Shown here: one piece after another, positions 43,857 through 52,477 of the stretch
Position numbering within the stretch: position 1 is the first letter of the stretch
Layout: every line of letters begins with the position of its first letter
Source: an uncultured Lachnospiraceae bacterium
Lineage (GTDB): Bacteria; Bacillota; Clostridia; Lachnospirales; Lachnospiraceae
Assembly (NCBI GenBank): GCA_910578845.1
Contig: CAJTSL010000016.1
Coordinates: 21,068-76,274, forward strand
Direction of reading: 5' to 3'
DNA length: 55,207 nt
Program-made: the position numbers and the translations under genes
The notes under the pieces: model-generated
What the model saw: only the letters and a program-made list of their open reading frames with translations
Database searches by the model: none
What the model was told of the DNA's origin: nothing

Positions 43857-44078
43857 CAAAATCATTTTACCTAATTTGTCCTCAAAATTCAAGGTGTAAA
43901 TCAAAAATAATTGGAAATTTATCATAAATTTTCCATAAGCCTAAGGAACGTTAAAGGAACTGCCAGCCTAAGAGCAAATGCTGCATCCTATACACGTAAA
44001 ATTGCGTTCTTACCATACGCCCTTGCGCTTGTCGCGCAAATGCGTTAGACTTTAATAAAATGAAAACAAAGGAGAACA

Positions 44079-44906
44079 ATGATGCCAATCACAGCCGATT
44101 ACCATATGCACACTTCCTTTTCCGGAGACTCTGATGCCCCGATGGAAGAAATGATCCTACAGGGAATCCGCCTCGGATTATCTGACATATGCTTTACGGA
44201 ACACCAGGATTTCGATTACCCTGTTTCAAAAGATGTGCCTACGGGTTATTTTGATTTAAATCCTGACGCTTATCTTTATGATTTCCTAAACTACAGAGAA
44301 AAATACGCAGGAAAAATTGACCTGCATTTCGGCGTCGAGCTTGGCTTGCAGCCACATCTTTCCAAAAAAAATGCGGCTTTTGCAAAAGCGCACGACTATG
44401 ATTTTATTATCGCATCTTCCCATATCTGTAACAAAAAGGATCCCTACTATCCATCATTTTATGAAGGAAGGGCAACAGAAGATGCTTACCGGGAATACTT
44501 TTCCTCTATTCTGGATAATTTAAAAGTTTTCAGCAATTTTGACGTCTATGGGCATTTGGACTATGTCGTCCGCTATGGCCCAGGGAAGGATGAGCACTAC
44601 TCTTATGGACAATACCAGGATATTCTCGATGCGATCTTACAAAAGCTAGTCACAGAAGGCAAAGGCATTGAAATCAATACCGGCGGGCTAAGAGAGAGCC
44701 TGAAAGATGTCAATCCCTGCCGCGCCATGATCCGCCGCTACAAGGAGCTTGGCGGAGAGATCATCACGGTCGGTTCTGATGCCCATGCCCCTGAAGCAAT
44801 TGCCAGCCACTTTGATAAAGCCGCCGCTATCCTATTGGAATGTGGCTTCCAGTATTATTGCACATTCGAAAAAAGAAGCCCCGCTTTCCATAAAATATCT
44901 CTCTGA
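44079..44906 (+). CDS. Histidinol-phosphatase, PHP family
   Basis: The 275-aa protein belongs to the PHP (polymerase and histidinol phosphatase) family. The metal-binding residues are visible in DYHMHTSFSGDSD, FTEHQDFD, FGVELGLQPH, SSHICNKKDPYY, GHLDYVVRYG and GSDAHAPEAI. This pattern fits HisJ/HisK-type histidinol-phosphatases of Firmicutes, which remove phosphate in histidine synthesis. No other his genes are near, so another phosphoester could be the substrate. Start may be the first or second ATG after AAAGGAG. Confidence 0.85.
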   Translation: MMPITADYHMHTSFSGDSDAPMEEMILQGIRLGLSDICFTEHQDFDYPVSKDVPTGYFDLNPDAYLYDFLNYREKYAGKIDLHFGVELGLQPHLSKKNAAFAKAHDYDFIIASSHICNKKDPYYPSFYEGRATEDAYREYFSSILDNLKVFSNFDVYGHLDYVVRYGPGKDEHYSYGQYQDILDAILQKLVTEGKGIEINTGGLRESLKDVNPCRAMIRRYKELGGEIITVGSDAHAPEAIASHFDKAAAILLECGFQYYCTFEKRSPAFHKISL

Positions 44907-44915
44907 TCGCCCGTC

Positions 44916-46010
44916 TTAGCCAACCTCTCCACATGGCGCAATGACACCGCCACCCAGCACATGACCGCTTTCATAGAAAACAACAGCCTGTCCCGGCGTA
45001 ATGGCACGGACAGGCTGTTTAAAGCTACACTTCACACAGTCCTTGCCAACGCTTTCAATCAGGCACATTTCGCCCCGATGCGCATACCGTATCTTCGCTA
45101 ACACTTCCCTCGGCGCCGTCAGTTCTTCTATGCCCATCCAATTCAAGAAATGGCAGAACAATTCATTCCCGTAAACGTCCTCCGCCTCCCCAATGACTAC
45201 CTCATTGCTCTCCGGCCGTATCTTTGTTACGAAAACAGGGTGTCCCATCGCAAGGCGCAGGCCTTTTCGCTGTCCGATCGTATAATGAGTGATCCCAAGA
45301 TGTTCTCCTAAGACCACGCCGTCTTTTGTCACATAATTCCCTTTGCCTGGCACTCTCTCCGGCGCCTGTTTCTCGATAAAAGCCGCATAATCATGATCCG
45401 GGATAAAACAGATCTCCTGGCTGTCCGGTTTGTGTGCCACCGGAAGGTTCTCCTGCTCGGCAAGACGGCGGATTTCTTCTTTCGTATACTCTCCTATTGG
45501 CATCAATGTATGTGCAAGCTGATACTGCGTCAGATTATATAAAGCATAAGTCTGATCCTTTGACGCTGTCACGGAATCGGCTATCACATATCTTCCATTC
45601 GCCAGCCTCTCGATCCTGGCATAATGCCCGGTCGCAATATAATCGGCGCCAATTTCCATGCTCCTTTGCAGCAAGGATTCCCATTTCACATAACGGTTAC
45701 AGGCAATGCATGGATTTGGCGTCTCTCCTTTTAAATAGGAATCTATAAAATATTGCATGACATTTTCTTGAAATTCTCTTTTGAAATTCATCACATAATG
45801 GGGGATCCCCAGGTGGCGCGCAACCGCTCTGGCATCCTCGATTGCAGATATGCCGCAGCATCCTCCGTTTTCTGTCTGCTCCAGAACATCCTCATCCTGC
45901 CAGATTTGCATGGTAACGCCTATTACCTCATAACCTTGCTCTTTTAACAGCAACGCTGCCACAGAAGAATCTACGCCACCTGACATCCCCACTACCACTT
46001 TTTTCCCCAT
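44916..46010 (-). CDS. mnmA: tRNA-specific 2-thiouridylase MnmA
   Basis: The 364-aa enzyme adds sulfur to U34 of Lys, Glu and Gln tRNAs. The ATP pyrophosphatase loop GMSGGVDSS is near the N-terminus; catalytic Cys residues lie in NPCIACNRYVKW (about 98-109) and in DSQEICFIPD (about 200). DQTYALYNLTQ and YTIGQRKGL are family marks, and a C-terminal beta-barrel ends with AVFYESGHVLGGGVI. It is convergent with the PHP gene, 9 bp apart. The start MGKKVVVG is preferred over an upstream TTG. Confidence 0.96.
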   Translation of the reverse strand: MGKKVVVGMSGGVDSSVAALLLKEQGYEVIGVTMQIWQDEDVLEQTENGGCCGISAIEDARAVARHLGIPHYVMNFKREFQENVMQYFIDSYLKGETPNPCIACNRYVKWESLLQRSMEIGADYIATGHYARIERLANGRYVIADSVTASKDQTYALYNLTQYQLAHTLMPIGEYTKEEIRRLAEQENLPVAHKPDSQEICFIPDHDYAAFIEKQAPERVPGKGNYVTKDGVVLGEHLGITHYTIGQRKGLRLAMGHPVFVTKIRPESNEVVIGEAEDVYGNELFCHFLNWMGIEELTAPREVLAKIRYAHRGEMCLIESVGKDCVKCSFKQPVRAITPGQAVVFYESGHVLGGGVIAPCGEVG

Positions 46011-46138
46011 CACCGTAACCAAGCCTTTCTTTTAACCTTTTACGACATGTCTTACCGTCCTTATTGAGTTCCCTCTTTTATCATTTTCCTTATCCTTTGC
46101 GCATACTATGAAATAATACTGCTCTTGATTGGTGTAAT

Positions 46139-47503
46139 ATGCAGCGTAAAAACCCACTGTTGATCGGAACCATTATTTTAACTGTTACAGGGCTACTCAG
46201 CCGCTTTATCGGCTTTTTCTACCGTATCTTCTTATCGAAAGTATTCGGCGCGGAAGGCATGGGCATCTACCAGCTCATCTCTCCGGTTTTAGCGCTTTCT
46301 TTTTCCCTGACCGTATCAGGCGTACAAACAGCCATTTCCAAGTTTGTCGCTAGCGAGACGACTACACATGACTATAAAACCTCTTTCCGCACCTTATGGG
46401 TAGGCTTCCTGCTCTCCATGGCATTATCTTTCGGTTGCATGGCATTCATTTATCAGTATTCCGAATGGATTGCCATTACTTTCCTCCTAGAGGAAAGGAC
46501 CGCGCCTTTACTCCGCATCATCGCGCTTTCCATCCCTATGGCCACAGTACATTCCTGTATCAACGGATATTTTTATGGTATCAAAAAAACAGCGATCCCT
46601 GCCCTCTCCCAGTTATCGGAACAAGTTGTCCGGGTCGGTTCCGTTTATCTTATTTATCATATATGCAGCAACAACAACTTAACGCCTACCATCAGTTTTG
46701 CCGTTGTCGGCCTTGTAATCGGTGAAGCCGCTTCGATGATCGTCTCCGCGATTGCCATCATATACCGTTCCTTTAAAGTATTTGATAAGCCATACCGCCT
46801 AAAAGCATTGTCTTCTCCCTCGCCTGAAAGGCGAAGATCCTATTTCCAAATTGGGGAAAACCTCTTGCACCTTGCCGTTCCCTTGTCGGCTAACCGTATT
46901 ATCATCAACATATTACAAAGCATTGAAGCAATTTTCATACCTAATAAACTAATGGCCTATGGGCTGAACAATGCTGACGCTTTAGGCGTCTACGGCGTCC
47001 TGACTGGCATGAGCATGCCGCTCATCCTCTTTCCATCAGCCATTACCAATTCCATCTCCGTCCTGCTATTGCCGATCGTCTCCGAAGCGGATGCAAGCGG
47101 CAACCGGCACGCTGTGGCCAAAGCTATCCTGAAATCCATCCAATATTGCCTGCTCCTTGGCTTTGGATGTACGCTTATATTCCTTCTATGCGGACGTTTT
47201 GCCGGAAGAGTCCTATTTGACAGCGAGCTTGCCGGAAGCTTCATTCTCACGCTCAGCTTCATATGTCCCTTTTTGTATGTTGCCAGCACCCTTAACAGTA
47301 TCCTAAACGGACTTGGGAAAACAGCGCTTACTTTCCTCTATAGCATCTTAAGCCTGCTGGTGCGCCTGCTCTTCGTCTTTTTCGCTATTCCCATCTGGGG
47401 CATCAAAGGCTATTTGTGGGGCATGCTCGCAAGCCAGATTGTCCAGACTGCGCTTTGTACAATCTCAGCGCTGCGTATTTCCTCGCGGGCAAAGGCAGGC
47501 TGA
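46139..47503 (+). CDS. MOP-superfamily flippase, SpoVB-like
   Basis: The 454-aa membrane protein has about 14 hydrophobic segments and the start GTIILTVTGLLSRFIGFFYR typical of the SpoVB/polysaccharide flippase group (MurJ/MATE relatives). IYQLISPVLALSFSLTVSG, FYGIKKTAIPALSQLSEQ and the final IWGIKGYLWGMLASQIVQT fit as well. Such proteins flip lipid-linked precursors; SpoVB acts in spore cortex building. Which precursor is moved here cannot be told. Weak RBS. Short tandem repeats begin at its stop codon. Confidence 0.88.
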   Translation: MQRKNPLLIGTIILTVTGLLSRFIGFFYRIFLSKVFGAEGMGIYQLISPVLALSFSLTVSGVQTAISKFVASETTTHDYKTSFRTLWVGFLLSMALSFGCMAFIYQYSEWIAITFLLEERTAPLLRIIALSIPMATVHSCINGYFYGIKKTAIPALSQLSEQVVRVGSVYLIYHICSNNNLTPTISFAVVGLVIGEAASMIVSAIAIIYRSFKVFDKPYRLKALSSPSPERRRSYFQIGENLLHLAVPLSANRIIINILQSIEAIFIPNKLMAYGLNNADALGVYGVLTGMSMPLILFPSAITNSISVLLLPIVSEADASGNRHAVAKAILKSIQYCLLLGFGCTLIFLLCGRFAGRVLFDSELAGSFILTLSFICPFLYVASTLNSILNGLGKTALTFLYSILSLLVRLLFVFFAIPIWGIKGYLWGMLASQIVQTALCTISALRISSRAKAG

Positions 47504-47650
47504 TCGTATTCTGTAACCAAGATGAACCGATAACGTCTTGTAACAGAGATAAAGCGATAACGTCTTGTAACAGAGATAAAGCGATAACGTCCTGCAACAG
47601 AGATAAAGCGGTAGCGTCCTATAACAGAGATAGACTGGTCGTATTCCTAC
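47502..47650. repeat. 27-bp tandem repeat between SpoVB-like gene and DAHP synthase gene
   Basis: Two identical units (47529-47555 and 47556-47582) and a third with two changes (47583-47609), each starting GATAACGTC and ending AGAGATAAAGC. A fourth diverged unit (47610-47636) and weaker ones lie at both ends. The array starts at the flippase stop and ends about 75 bp before the DAHP synthase start. Confidence 0.85.
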
Positions 47651-47724
47651 TTGCGATTCTTTCTTTAATATACTATAATGTATGTGCTTTCGCAATCACA
47701 ATCAAACAAAGGAGCATGATAATA

Positions 47725-48753
47725 ATGTCATTTCAATATGTCAGCCAGCTTCCGACACCGGAAGAGATCAGGAAACAGTTTCCGGTCCCGGAAAGCCTTG
47801 CTGCCCTCAAAAAACAACGCGACCAGGAAATCGGGGATGTCATTACGGGCAAAAGCAATAAATTTCTCGTTATCATCGGGCCCTGTTCCGCAGACAATGA
47901 AGATGCCGTTTGTGAATATATTGGCAGGCTTGCTAAAGTAAATGAAAAGGTAAAGGACAAGCTGATCTTAATCCCGAGGATTTATACGAACAAGCCAAGG
48001 ACTACCGGAGAAGGCTATAAAGGCATCGTCAGCCAACCGGACCCGGAGAAAAAGCCGGATTTTACCGCCGGATTAATTGCCATGCGTAAAATGCATATCC
48101 GCGCCATGGCGGAATCCGGGTTTACCGCCGCAGATGAGATGCTCTATCCGGACAACTGGGGCTATGTCGAAGACATCCTTTCTTATGTGGCTATCGGCGC
48201 GCGTTCCGTAGAAGACCAACAGCATCGTATGACGGTAAGCGGTTTCGACGTCGCAAGCGGCATGAAGAATCCGACCAGCGGTACTCTTTCCATCATGTTA
48301 AACTCTGTTTATGCCGCACAGCATTCCCACTCGTTCATCTATCGTGGGCATGAAGTAAAGACAAGCGGCAACCCGTTAGCGCATACGGTACTACGAGGCG
48401 CCGTCAACAAACATGGACAGAGCATCCCCAATTACCATTATGAAGACCTGATCAGGCTACAAACCTTATATCAGGAGCATGGCTTAATCAACCCTGCCTG
48501 CATCATCGATGCCAACCACAATAATTCAGGCAAAGAATATGCGCAGCAGATCCGTATCGTCAAAGAAGTCATGCATAGCAGGAAACTAAGCCCGGATATT
48601 TATAAATTGGTCAAAGGTGTTATGATAGAGAGCTACTTAGAAGAAGGCTGCCAGAAAATCGGTGAAGGCATCTATGGTAAATCCATTACCGACCCGTGCC
48701 TTGGCTGGGAAGCATCTGAAAAGTTAATCTATGATATCGCTGAATATGATTAA
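47725..48753 (+). CDS. aroF: 3-deoxy-7-phosphoheptulonate (DAHP) synthase, class I
   Basis: The 342-aa enzyme condenses PEP and erythrose 4-phosphate in the first step of aromatic amino acid synthesis. Motifs of the AroF/G/H type: IIGPCSADN, PRIYTNKPRTTGEGYKGIV, DEMLYPDNWGYVEDILSYVAIGARSVEDQQHR in parts (metal and PEP residues), GMKNPTSGTL, HTVLRGAVN and DANHNNSGKEYAQQ. Start at MSFQYVSQ with GGAG ten bases before it. The long reading upstream covers only the tandem repeat and flippase gene. No leader peptide or riboswitch is seen; other aro genes are absent. The aroF symbol follows the general class, not a proven feedback type. Confidence 0.95.
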   Translation: MSFQYVSQLPTPEEIRKQFPVPESLAALKKQRDQEIGDVITGKSNKFLVIIGPCSADNEDAVCEYIGRLAKVNEKVKDKLILIPRIYTNKPRTTGEGYKGIVSQPDPEKKPDFTAGLIAMRKMHIRAMAESGFTAADEMLYPDNWGYVEDILSYVAIGARSVEDQQHRMTVSGFDVASGMKNPTSGTLSIMLNSVYAAQHSHSFIYRGHEVKTSGNPLAHTVLRGAVNKHGQSIPNYHYEDLIRLQTLYQEHGLINPACIIDANHNNSGKEYAQQIRIVKEVMHSRKLSPDIYKLVKGVMIESYLEEGCQKIGEGIYGKSITDPCLGWEASEKLIYDIAEYD

Positions 48754-48769
48754 AGCCACCAGACAAAAA

Positions 48770-48818
48770 TATGCTGCAAAACGGACAGATACTGTCCGCC
48801 ATGCAGCATTTCTTTTAC
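48770..48818 (+). terminator. Terminator of the DAHP synthase gene
   Basis: ATGCTGC and CGGACAG pair with CTGTCCG and GCAGCAT, followed by TTTCTTTT. Confidence 0.85.
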
Positions 48819-48823
48819 CCCTG

Positions 48824-48878
48824 CTATTTCTTCTAAATTCGCCTATTTCTCCTAATTCGTCTATTTCTCCTTTCATTC
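48824..48878. repeat. 18-19-bp tandem repeat, three units
   Basis: Units CTATTTCTTCTAAATTCGC, CTATTTCTCCTAATTCGT and CTATTTCTCCTTTCATTC lie between the terminator and palindromic repeat C. Confidence 0.6.
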
Positions 48879-48896
48879 TTCCTCTTTCTTTAGGCG

Positions 48897-49096
48897 TTTG
48901 CGAAACGGTTATTTTTCAAAACCTAGTTGTGCAAAATAGACAAGATCACGAGCAGGGCACTTTGGCACCGTCGGCACTTAGACGCTGTATTGTAGCGTCT
49001 TATGTGCCGCTACGAGTGCCAATGTAGCGAAAGCGGCCCTGCGACGATTTGTCTATTTTGTACAATGTGCAGTTGGTAAAACCTAGTTTCGCAATT
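48897..49096. repeat. Long palindromic repeat element, copy C
   Basis: About 200 bp, the reverse complement of copy A with few differences. Ends TTTGCGAAAC and GTTTCGCAATT; core GACAAGATCACGAGCAGGGC, GGCACTTAGACGCTGTATTG and the mirrored GACGATTTGTC. It lies between the DAHP synthase terminator and the 3' end of rsiV, touching the rsiV stop within 10 bp. Confidence 0.85.
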
Positions 49097-49104
49097 ATCT
49101 ATTC

Positions 49105-50109
49105 CTATTTCAATAACCCCTCAAACACTGACCTATCCACCGTAAATTCCTGTGCTCCCATATAGCCTGGCGCGATCTCATATTCATCGAAAACGACAAC
49201 CAGATTACCGGCATGATCAAAATAGAAGTTCTGGTCATCTTTTAACCCCTGCCAATTCCATTCCGGCACTTCCTCATAATCAACCCAGTATACCTTCATT
49301 TCATCCTCTGCCATGGCTGTCCGCATCTGTTCCCGTATATTCTCGCTAATCAGTTCATGATAGCCGCTCCCTTCCCGGAATAAATCCCTGATCTGGACAC
49401 GCTGCCCACTCTGCTTATCAATCGTATACAATTTATAAGACTCTGAACCGCTTCCTGCCCCTTGGTAAATAGAAAGCTTCAATGTGAAATAACGCTCATT
49501 ATCCGTCACTGTCTCATGATGGATCTCCAGGCTGCCATAGCTTTCTCCTAGATCAGCCGATCTCTGGAACTCCTCGATTAACTGGTTCGTGACTTCTTCA
49601 ATGTCAAAATTTACCTGCTCTACCGTTTGCTGTAATGTATCTAATCCATTTGCCGTCCCGTCTCCATGCTCCTGTCCCTCTTCCTGGGCGCCAGCCTCAT
49701 TGCCGCTTATGACATCCTCTTTGCCTCCGATATCCTCCACAATGATCTGTGGCACTTCTACATTGGCATCAAACCGCTCGCTTTCATACTGATAATCCCG
49801 GAAAGTCACCGCTTGGAATAATTTCCCCACTACTGGGATATTCCCCATCGCATATGCGACATCCGCCCCCGTATTGGGCAGAATGATCAGCAATGCTACT
49901 GCTGCTGCAACAATCACCGGTATTTTAGCTCTACGTTCTCTCTTAGCACGCCTAATGGCTTCTTCCATTCTTCTTCTCATTTCTTCCGGTACCGGAATAT
50001 CCTGGTATGCTTCCCGTGCTGCTTCAATCCCATTCTCTAATTCAGTAAATGCTTGGCTTTCCGCCAGCTTCTCTGCCTTATTCTCATTATAATCAACGAT
50101 TTTTCTCAT
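49105..50109 (-). CDS. Anti-sigma factor RsiV-like protein (DUF4179/DUF3298)
   Basis: The 334-aa protein has a cytoplasmic N-terminal part (about 60 residues, likely sigma-binding), one membrane segment (IPVIVAAAVALLIILP, about 64-80), a linker rich in Glu and Gly, and an extracellular domain like RsiV (DUF3298): ERYFTLKLSIYQGAGSGSES, IDKQSGQRVQIRDLF, FYFDHAGNLVVVFDEYEIAPG. In Bacillus and Clostridioides, RsiV binds lysozyme and is then cleaved to free SigV. It follows the sigma factor gene with the same orientation, 56 bp apart. Lysozyme response is expected but not shown. Confidence 0.88.
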   Translation of the reverse strand: MRKIVDYNENKAEKLAESQAFTELENGIEAAREAYQDIPVPEEMRRRMEEAIRRAKRERRAKIPVIVAAAVALLIILPNTGADVAYAMGNIPVVGKLFQAVTFRDYQYESERFDANVEVPQIIVEDIGGKEDVISGNEAGAQEEGQEHGDGTANGLDTLQQTVEQVNFDIEEVTNQLIEEFQRSADLGESYGSLEIHHETVTDNERYFTLKLSIYQGAGSGSESYKLYTIDKQSGQRVQIRDLFREGSGYHELISENIREQMRTAMAEDEMKVYWVDYEEVPEWNWQGLKDDQNFYFDHAGNLVVVFDEYEIAPGYMGAQEFTVDRSVFEGLLK

Positions 50110-50165
50110 ATACTAACCATATCCTTTCTCAATGACTCTGTCTCATTCTTACCAAATGTTACCTG

Positions 50166-50633
50166 TCAGGAAAGCTCTTTACGCAGCTTCTGTAGCGTCC
50201 TATATAACCTGCTTTTTACTGTGCTCAGATTCTCCTGCAAGATCTGTGCAATCTCCGAGAGCGTTTTATCTTCATAGAACCGCAGGATAATCAATGTTTT
50301 TTCTTCCAAAGGCAGTTTCTCCACCACACTTTGCAAATCTATCTCTATGCAGTCCTCTTTTGCAGTCACGTTCTCCTCTTGCAAGACTTCGTATTCCCGG
50401 TTATATTTTTTCAAATAATTTTTGGCGGTATTGATCATGACACGATAGACCCATGTCGATGCAAAGCTTTCCTCTTGTAGGCTGTTCGCTTTTAACATTG
50501 CCTTATAGGCTCCTTCCTGTACAATGTCCATAGCGTCCGCCTCCCGATGCACATAACTAAATGCAAGCCTGTAATAACTCTCATAATTTTCTAGCAATAT
50601 GCTCCGGATCAATGCTTCTTTCCTACTTCTCAT
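50166..50633 (-). CDS. ECF RNA polymerase sigma factor, SigV-like
   Basis: The 155-aa protein has sigma region 2 (YYRLAFSYVHREADAMDIVQ, then STWVYRVMINTAKNYLKK) and region 4 (LPLEEKTLIILRFYEDKTLS and IAQILQENLSTVKSRLYR). It fits the SigV/ECF30 group and is followed by its RsiV-like anti-sigma factor. In relatives the pair controls lysozyme resistance (PG O-acetylation, D-alanylation). An ECF-type promoter in front suggests autoregulation. RBS GGAGG-AAGAAAGG. Confidence 0.9.
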   Translation of the reverse strand: MRSRKEALIRSILLENYESYYRLAFSYVHREADAMDIVQEGAYKAMLKANSLQEESFASTWVYRVMINTAKNYLKKYNREYEVLQEENVTAKEDCIEIDLQSVVEKLPLEEKTLIILRFYEDKTLSEIAQILQENLSTVKSRLYRTLQKLRKELS

Positions 50634-50669
50634 GCCTTCCTTTCTTCCTCCGTTTCTGTGTTATGTACC

Positions 50670-50701
50670 TATTAGACAACGCACATTGCCGAAAAGTTTC
50701 A
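50670..50701 (-). promoter_or_regulatory. Putative autoregulated SigV promoter
   Basis: On the minus strand TGAAACTTTTC (the -35 like part with AAC) is followed by CGTTGTCTAATA. The -35 resembles the known TGAAAC of SigV promoters; the -10 part is identical to the one before the ECF sigma gene at 4.8 kb. Confidence 0.6.
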
Positions 50702-50732
50702 AAAAAAATTAGCTCATCCACGTGGATGAGCT
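50700..50732 (-). terminator. Terminator formed by the last codons of xerD
   Basis: AGCTCATCCACGTGGATGAGCT is a perfect 22-bp palindrome that includes the final xerD codons and its stop, and on the minus strand AATTTTTTTT follows. Confidence 0.85.
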
Positions 50733-51598
50733 TTTGCATATACTTCCCTGATTCGGTTATGGTTTAAATGCGCATAAACCTGTGTCGTGGAGATGTCGGA
50801 ATGCCCAAGCATTTCCTGTACGCTCCTTAAATCTGCTCCATTCTCTACCAAATGTGCGGCGAAAGAATGGCGTAACGTATGTGGCGTAATATCCGCCTTA
50901 ATATCCGCCTTTCTGGCGTAATATTTGATCAGCTTCCAAAACCCTTGTCTGCTCATCGGCTGTCCCGAACAATTGGCAAACAAGATATCTGATTTCTTGT
51001 CTTCTATCATAGATTCCCTGATATTGCCCAAATATTTATCCAACGCGCTCTTGGCTGCGCCCCCGAAAGGAATCACCCTCTCCTTGCTCGCGTCCCTACA
51101 AATCAAGAAATTCATCTGCATATTAACATCGGTGACTTTCAGCGTAATCAGTTCTGTCACCCGGATCCCTGTCGCATAAAGCAACTCTAGCATCGCTTTG
51201 TCCCGGATTTCTTTCGGAGAATCACCGCCTGGCTGCTCTAAGAGCCGCACGACTTCCTCTGGCGACATGATTTCCGGAATTTTCTTCTCTATCTTCGGTG
51301 CTTTCAGCTTTTCAGAAATATCTTCGCTTATGATCCCTTCCTGCATCAGGAAATGGTAAAAAGCCTTAAGAGACGCGACGCTGCGTGAAACGGTTGCCGC
51401 TGCAAAGCGGCTCTCTTCCAGATATTGGATATAAGAAGCCATTGCCTCCTCTGTTACCTCTAAGATCCTATGAATCTCCTTCTGTTCCATAAAATGTTGC
51501 CATTTCTCTAAATCCCGTTTATAAGACATTTCTGTATTGTTCGAAGTTTTCTTTACGTTATGTAAATAAGATATGAATGCAGTAATCTCTTTTTCCAT
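50714..51598 (-). CDS. xerD: Site-specific tyrosine recombinase XerD
   Basis: The 294-aa protein resolves chromosome dimers at dif. It has the N-terminal SAM-like domain (EITAFISYLHNVKKTSNNT) and the catalytic domain with Arg in YATGIRVTEL, Lys in CRDASKERVIPF, HTLRHSFAAHL (His, Arg), LGHSDISTTQ (His) and the Tyr nucleophile in QVYAH. It belongs to the chromosomal XerD/RipX type by length and by its place next to spoIIM and the Nudix gene, as in Bacillus. Start at MEKEITAF or a GTG/TTG a few codons earlier. The 212 bp before it hold no gene. Confidence 0.93.
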   Translation of the reverse strand: MEKEITAFISYLHNVKKTSNNTEMSYKRDLEKWQHFMEQKEIHRILEVTEEAMASYIQYLEESRFAAATVSRSVASLKAFYHFLMQEGIISEDISEKLKAPKIEKKIPEIMSPEEVVRLLEQPGGDSPKEIRDKAMLELLYATGIRVTELITLKVTDVNMQMNFLICRDASKERVIPFGGAAKSALDKYLGNIRESMIEDKKSDILFANCSGQPMSRQGFWKLIKYYARKADIKADITPHTLRHSFAAHLVENGADLRSVQEMLGHSDISTTQVYAHLNHNRIREVYAKAHPRG

Positions 51599-51810
51599 CA
51601 ATCCGGAAGCCTCTCCCACCTATTTGGTTTCCTATGAACGAAACCAATGTACATTTAACATTATAAGCAGATTTCCTTCGAAAAGCAAATGGATTTTTCC
51701 TGATTTTGCGGGCGTTTCCGGCACATTTAGAGGAAAGCACAACATATCGTCAAAACGGATTTTTACGGATACCATATATTGAAAAATTTTTTTCAGATTT
51801 TTTAATTTTT

Positions 51811-52416
51811 TTACAAAATTGTTAATATATAATGAACAATTTGTGGGTTTACATAACTTTCTATCATACACCCCAGAATGATCAGAAAAAGGATCCCGGC
51901 AAGACTGATAACCTTTTTCAAGATAAATTGCTTCCCGATCAGATAACGGCCTTCGAATCCGTCCGTCTTTCCATACAGGCTTCTGTTGCACTCCATGCCC
52001 CATTGGAACAGAAGGAAATACCCTGGCACAAGCAATAGCGCCTGTGGGAAGACACTTGCCGCCATGAAAAAAAGACCTCTGACGCCATAACGGATAACTG
52101 CTATCGAGAGGATGCAGCCAGCGCTGGCCCCAAGATAGCAGACATATCCGCAGACAATCGGAAACCCGATCATTGTAGACGCAAGCACACAAAGGATCAA
52201 AATCGTAGATACCCTGTGCTTCAGAATATAGCCGAACAGATAGCTGCCGTCCAGCTCACTGCTTTGCAGTTGTTTCATCATCGCCGTATTCAAAAGGCCA
52301 TCCTCGTCCATCCAGACATCATGCCTGATATTGACCAGTATGATCCCCAGGAATAATCCAGTCATGAATAAATACAGCAAGTAATAACCGCCTTTGTTCA
52401 TTTGTCTTGATACCAT
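51811..52416 (-). CDS. spoIIM: Stage II sporulation protein M
   Basis: The 201-aa membrane protein has an N-terminal segment (YYLLYLFMTGLFLGIILVNI) and four further hydrophobic helices, with FGYILKHRVSTILILCVLAS and GASAGCILSIAVIRYGVRGL typical of SpoIIM. SpoIIM, with SpoIID and SpoIIP, drives membrane migration during engulfment of the forespore. Start at MVSRQMNK with AGAGGG seven bases before; a longer reading adds 19 residues. Order nudix-spoIIM-xerD is as in Bacillus. Presence indicates a sporulating lineage. Confidence 0.9.
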   Translation of the reverse strand: MVSRQMNKGGYYLLYLFMTGLFLGIILVNIRHDVWMDEDGLLNTAMMKQLQSSELDGSYLFGYILKHRVSTILILCVLASTMIGFPIVCGYVCYLGASAGCILSIAVIRYGVRGLFFMAASVFPQALLLVPGYFLLFQWGMECNRSLYGKTDGFEGRYLIGKQFILKKVISLAGILFLIILGCMIESYVNPQIVHYILTIL

Positions 52417-52477
52417 ATGCACGCCCTCTTTCCAATTATCTAAATATATGTCAGAAAGTACGCCCATATACACAAAT

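Noticed and set aside
47502..47650. CRISPR-like array
   Set aside because: The 27-bp units are directly adjacent with no unique spacers and diverge at both ends, and no cas genes are present.
47416..47724. Long N-terminal extension of DAHP synthase
   Set aside because: It overlaps the flippase gene in another frame and consists of translated tandem repeat; GGAG ten bases before MSFQYVSQ marks a better start.
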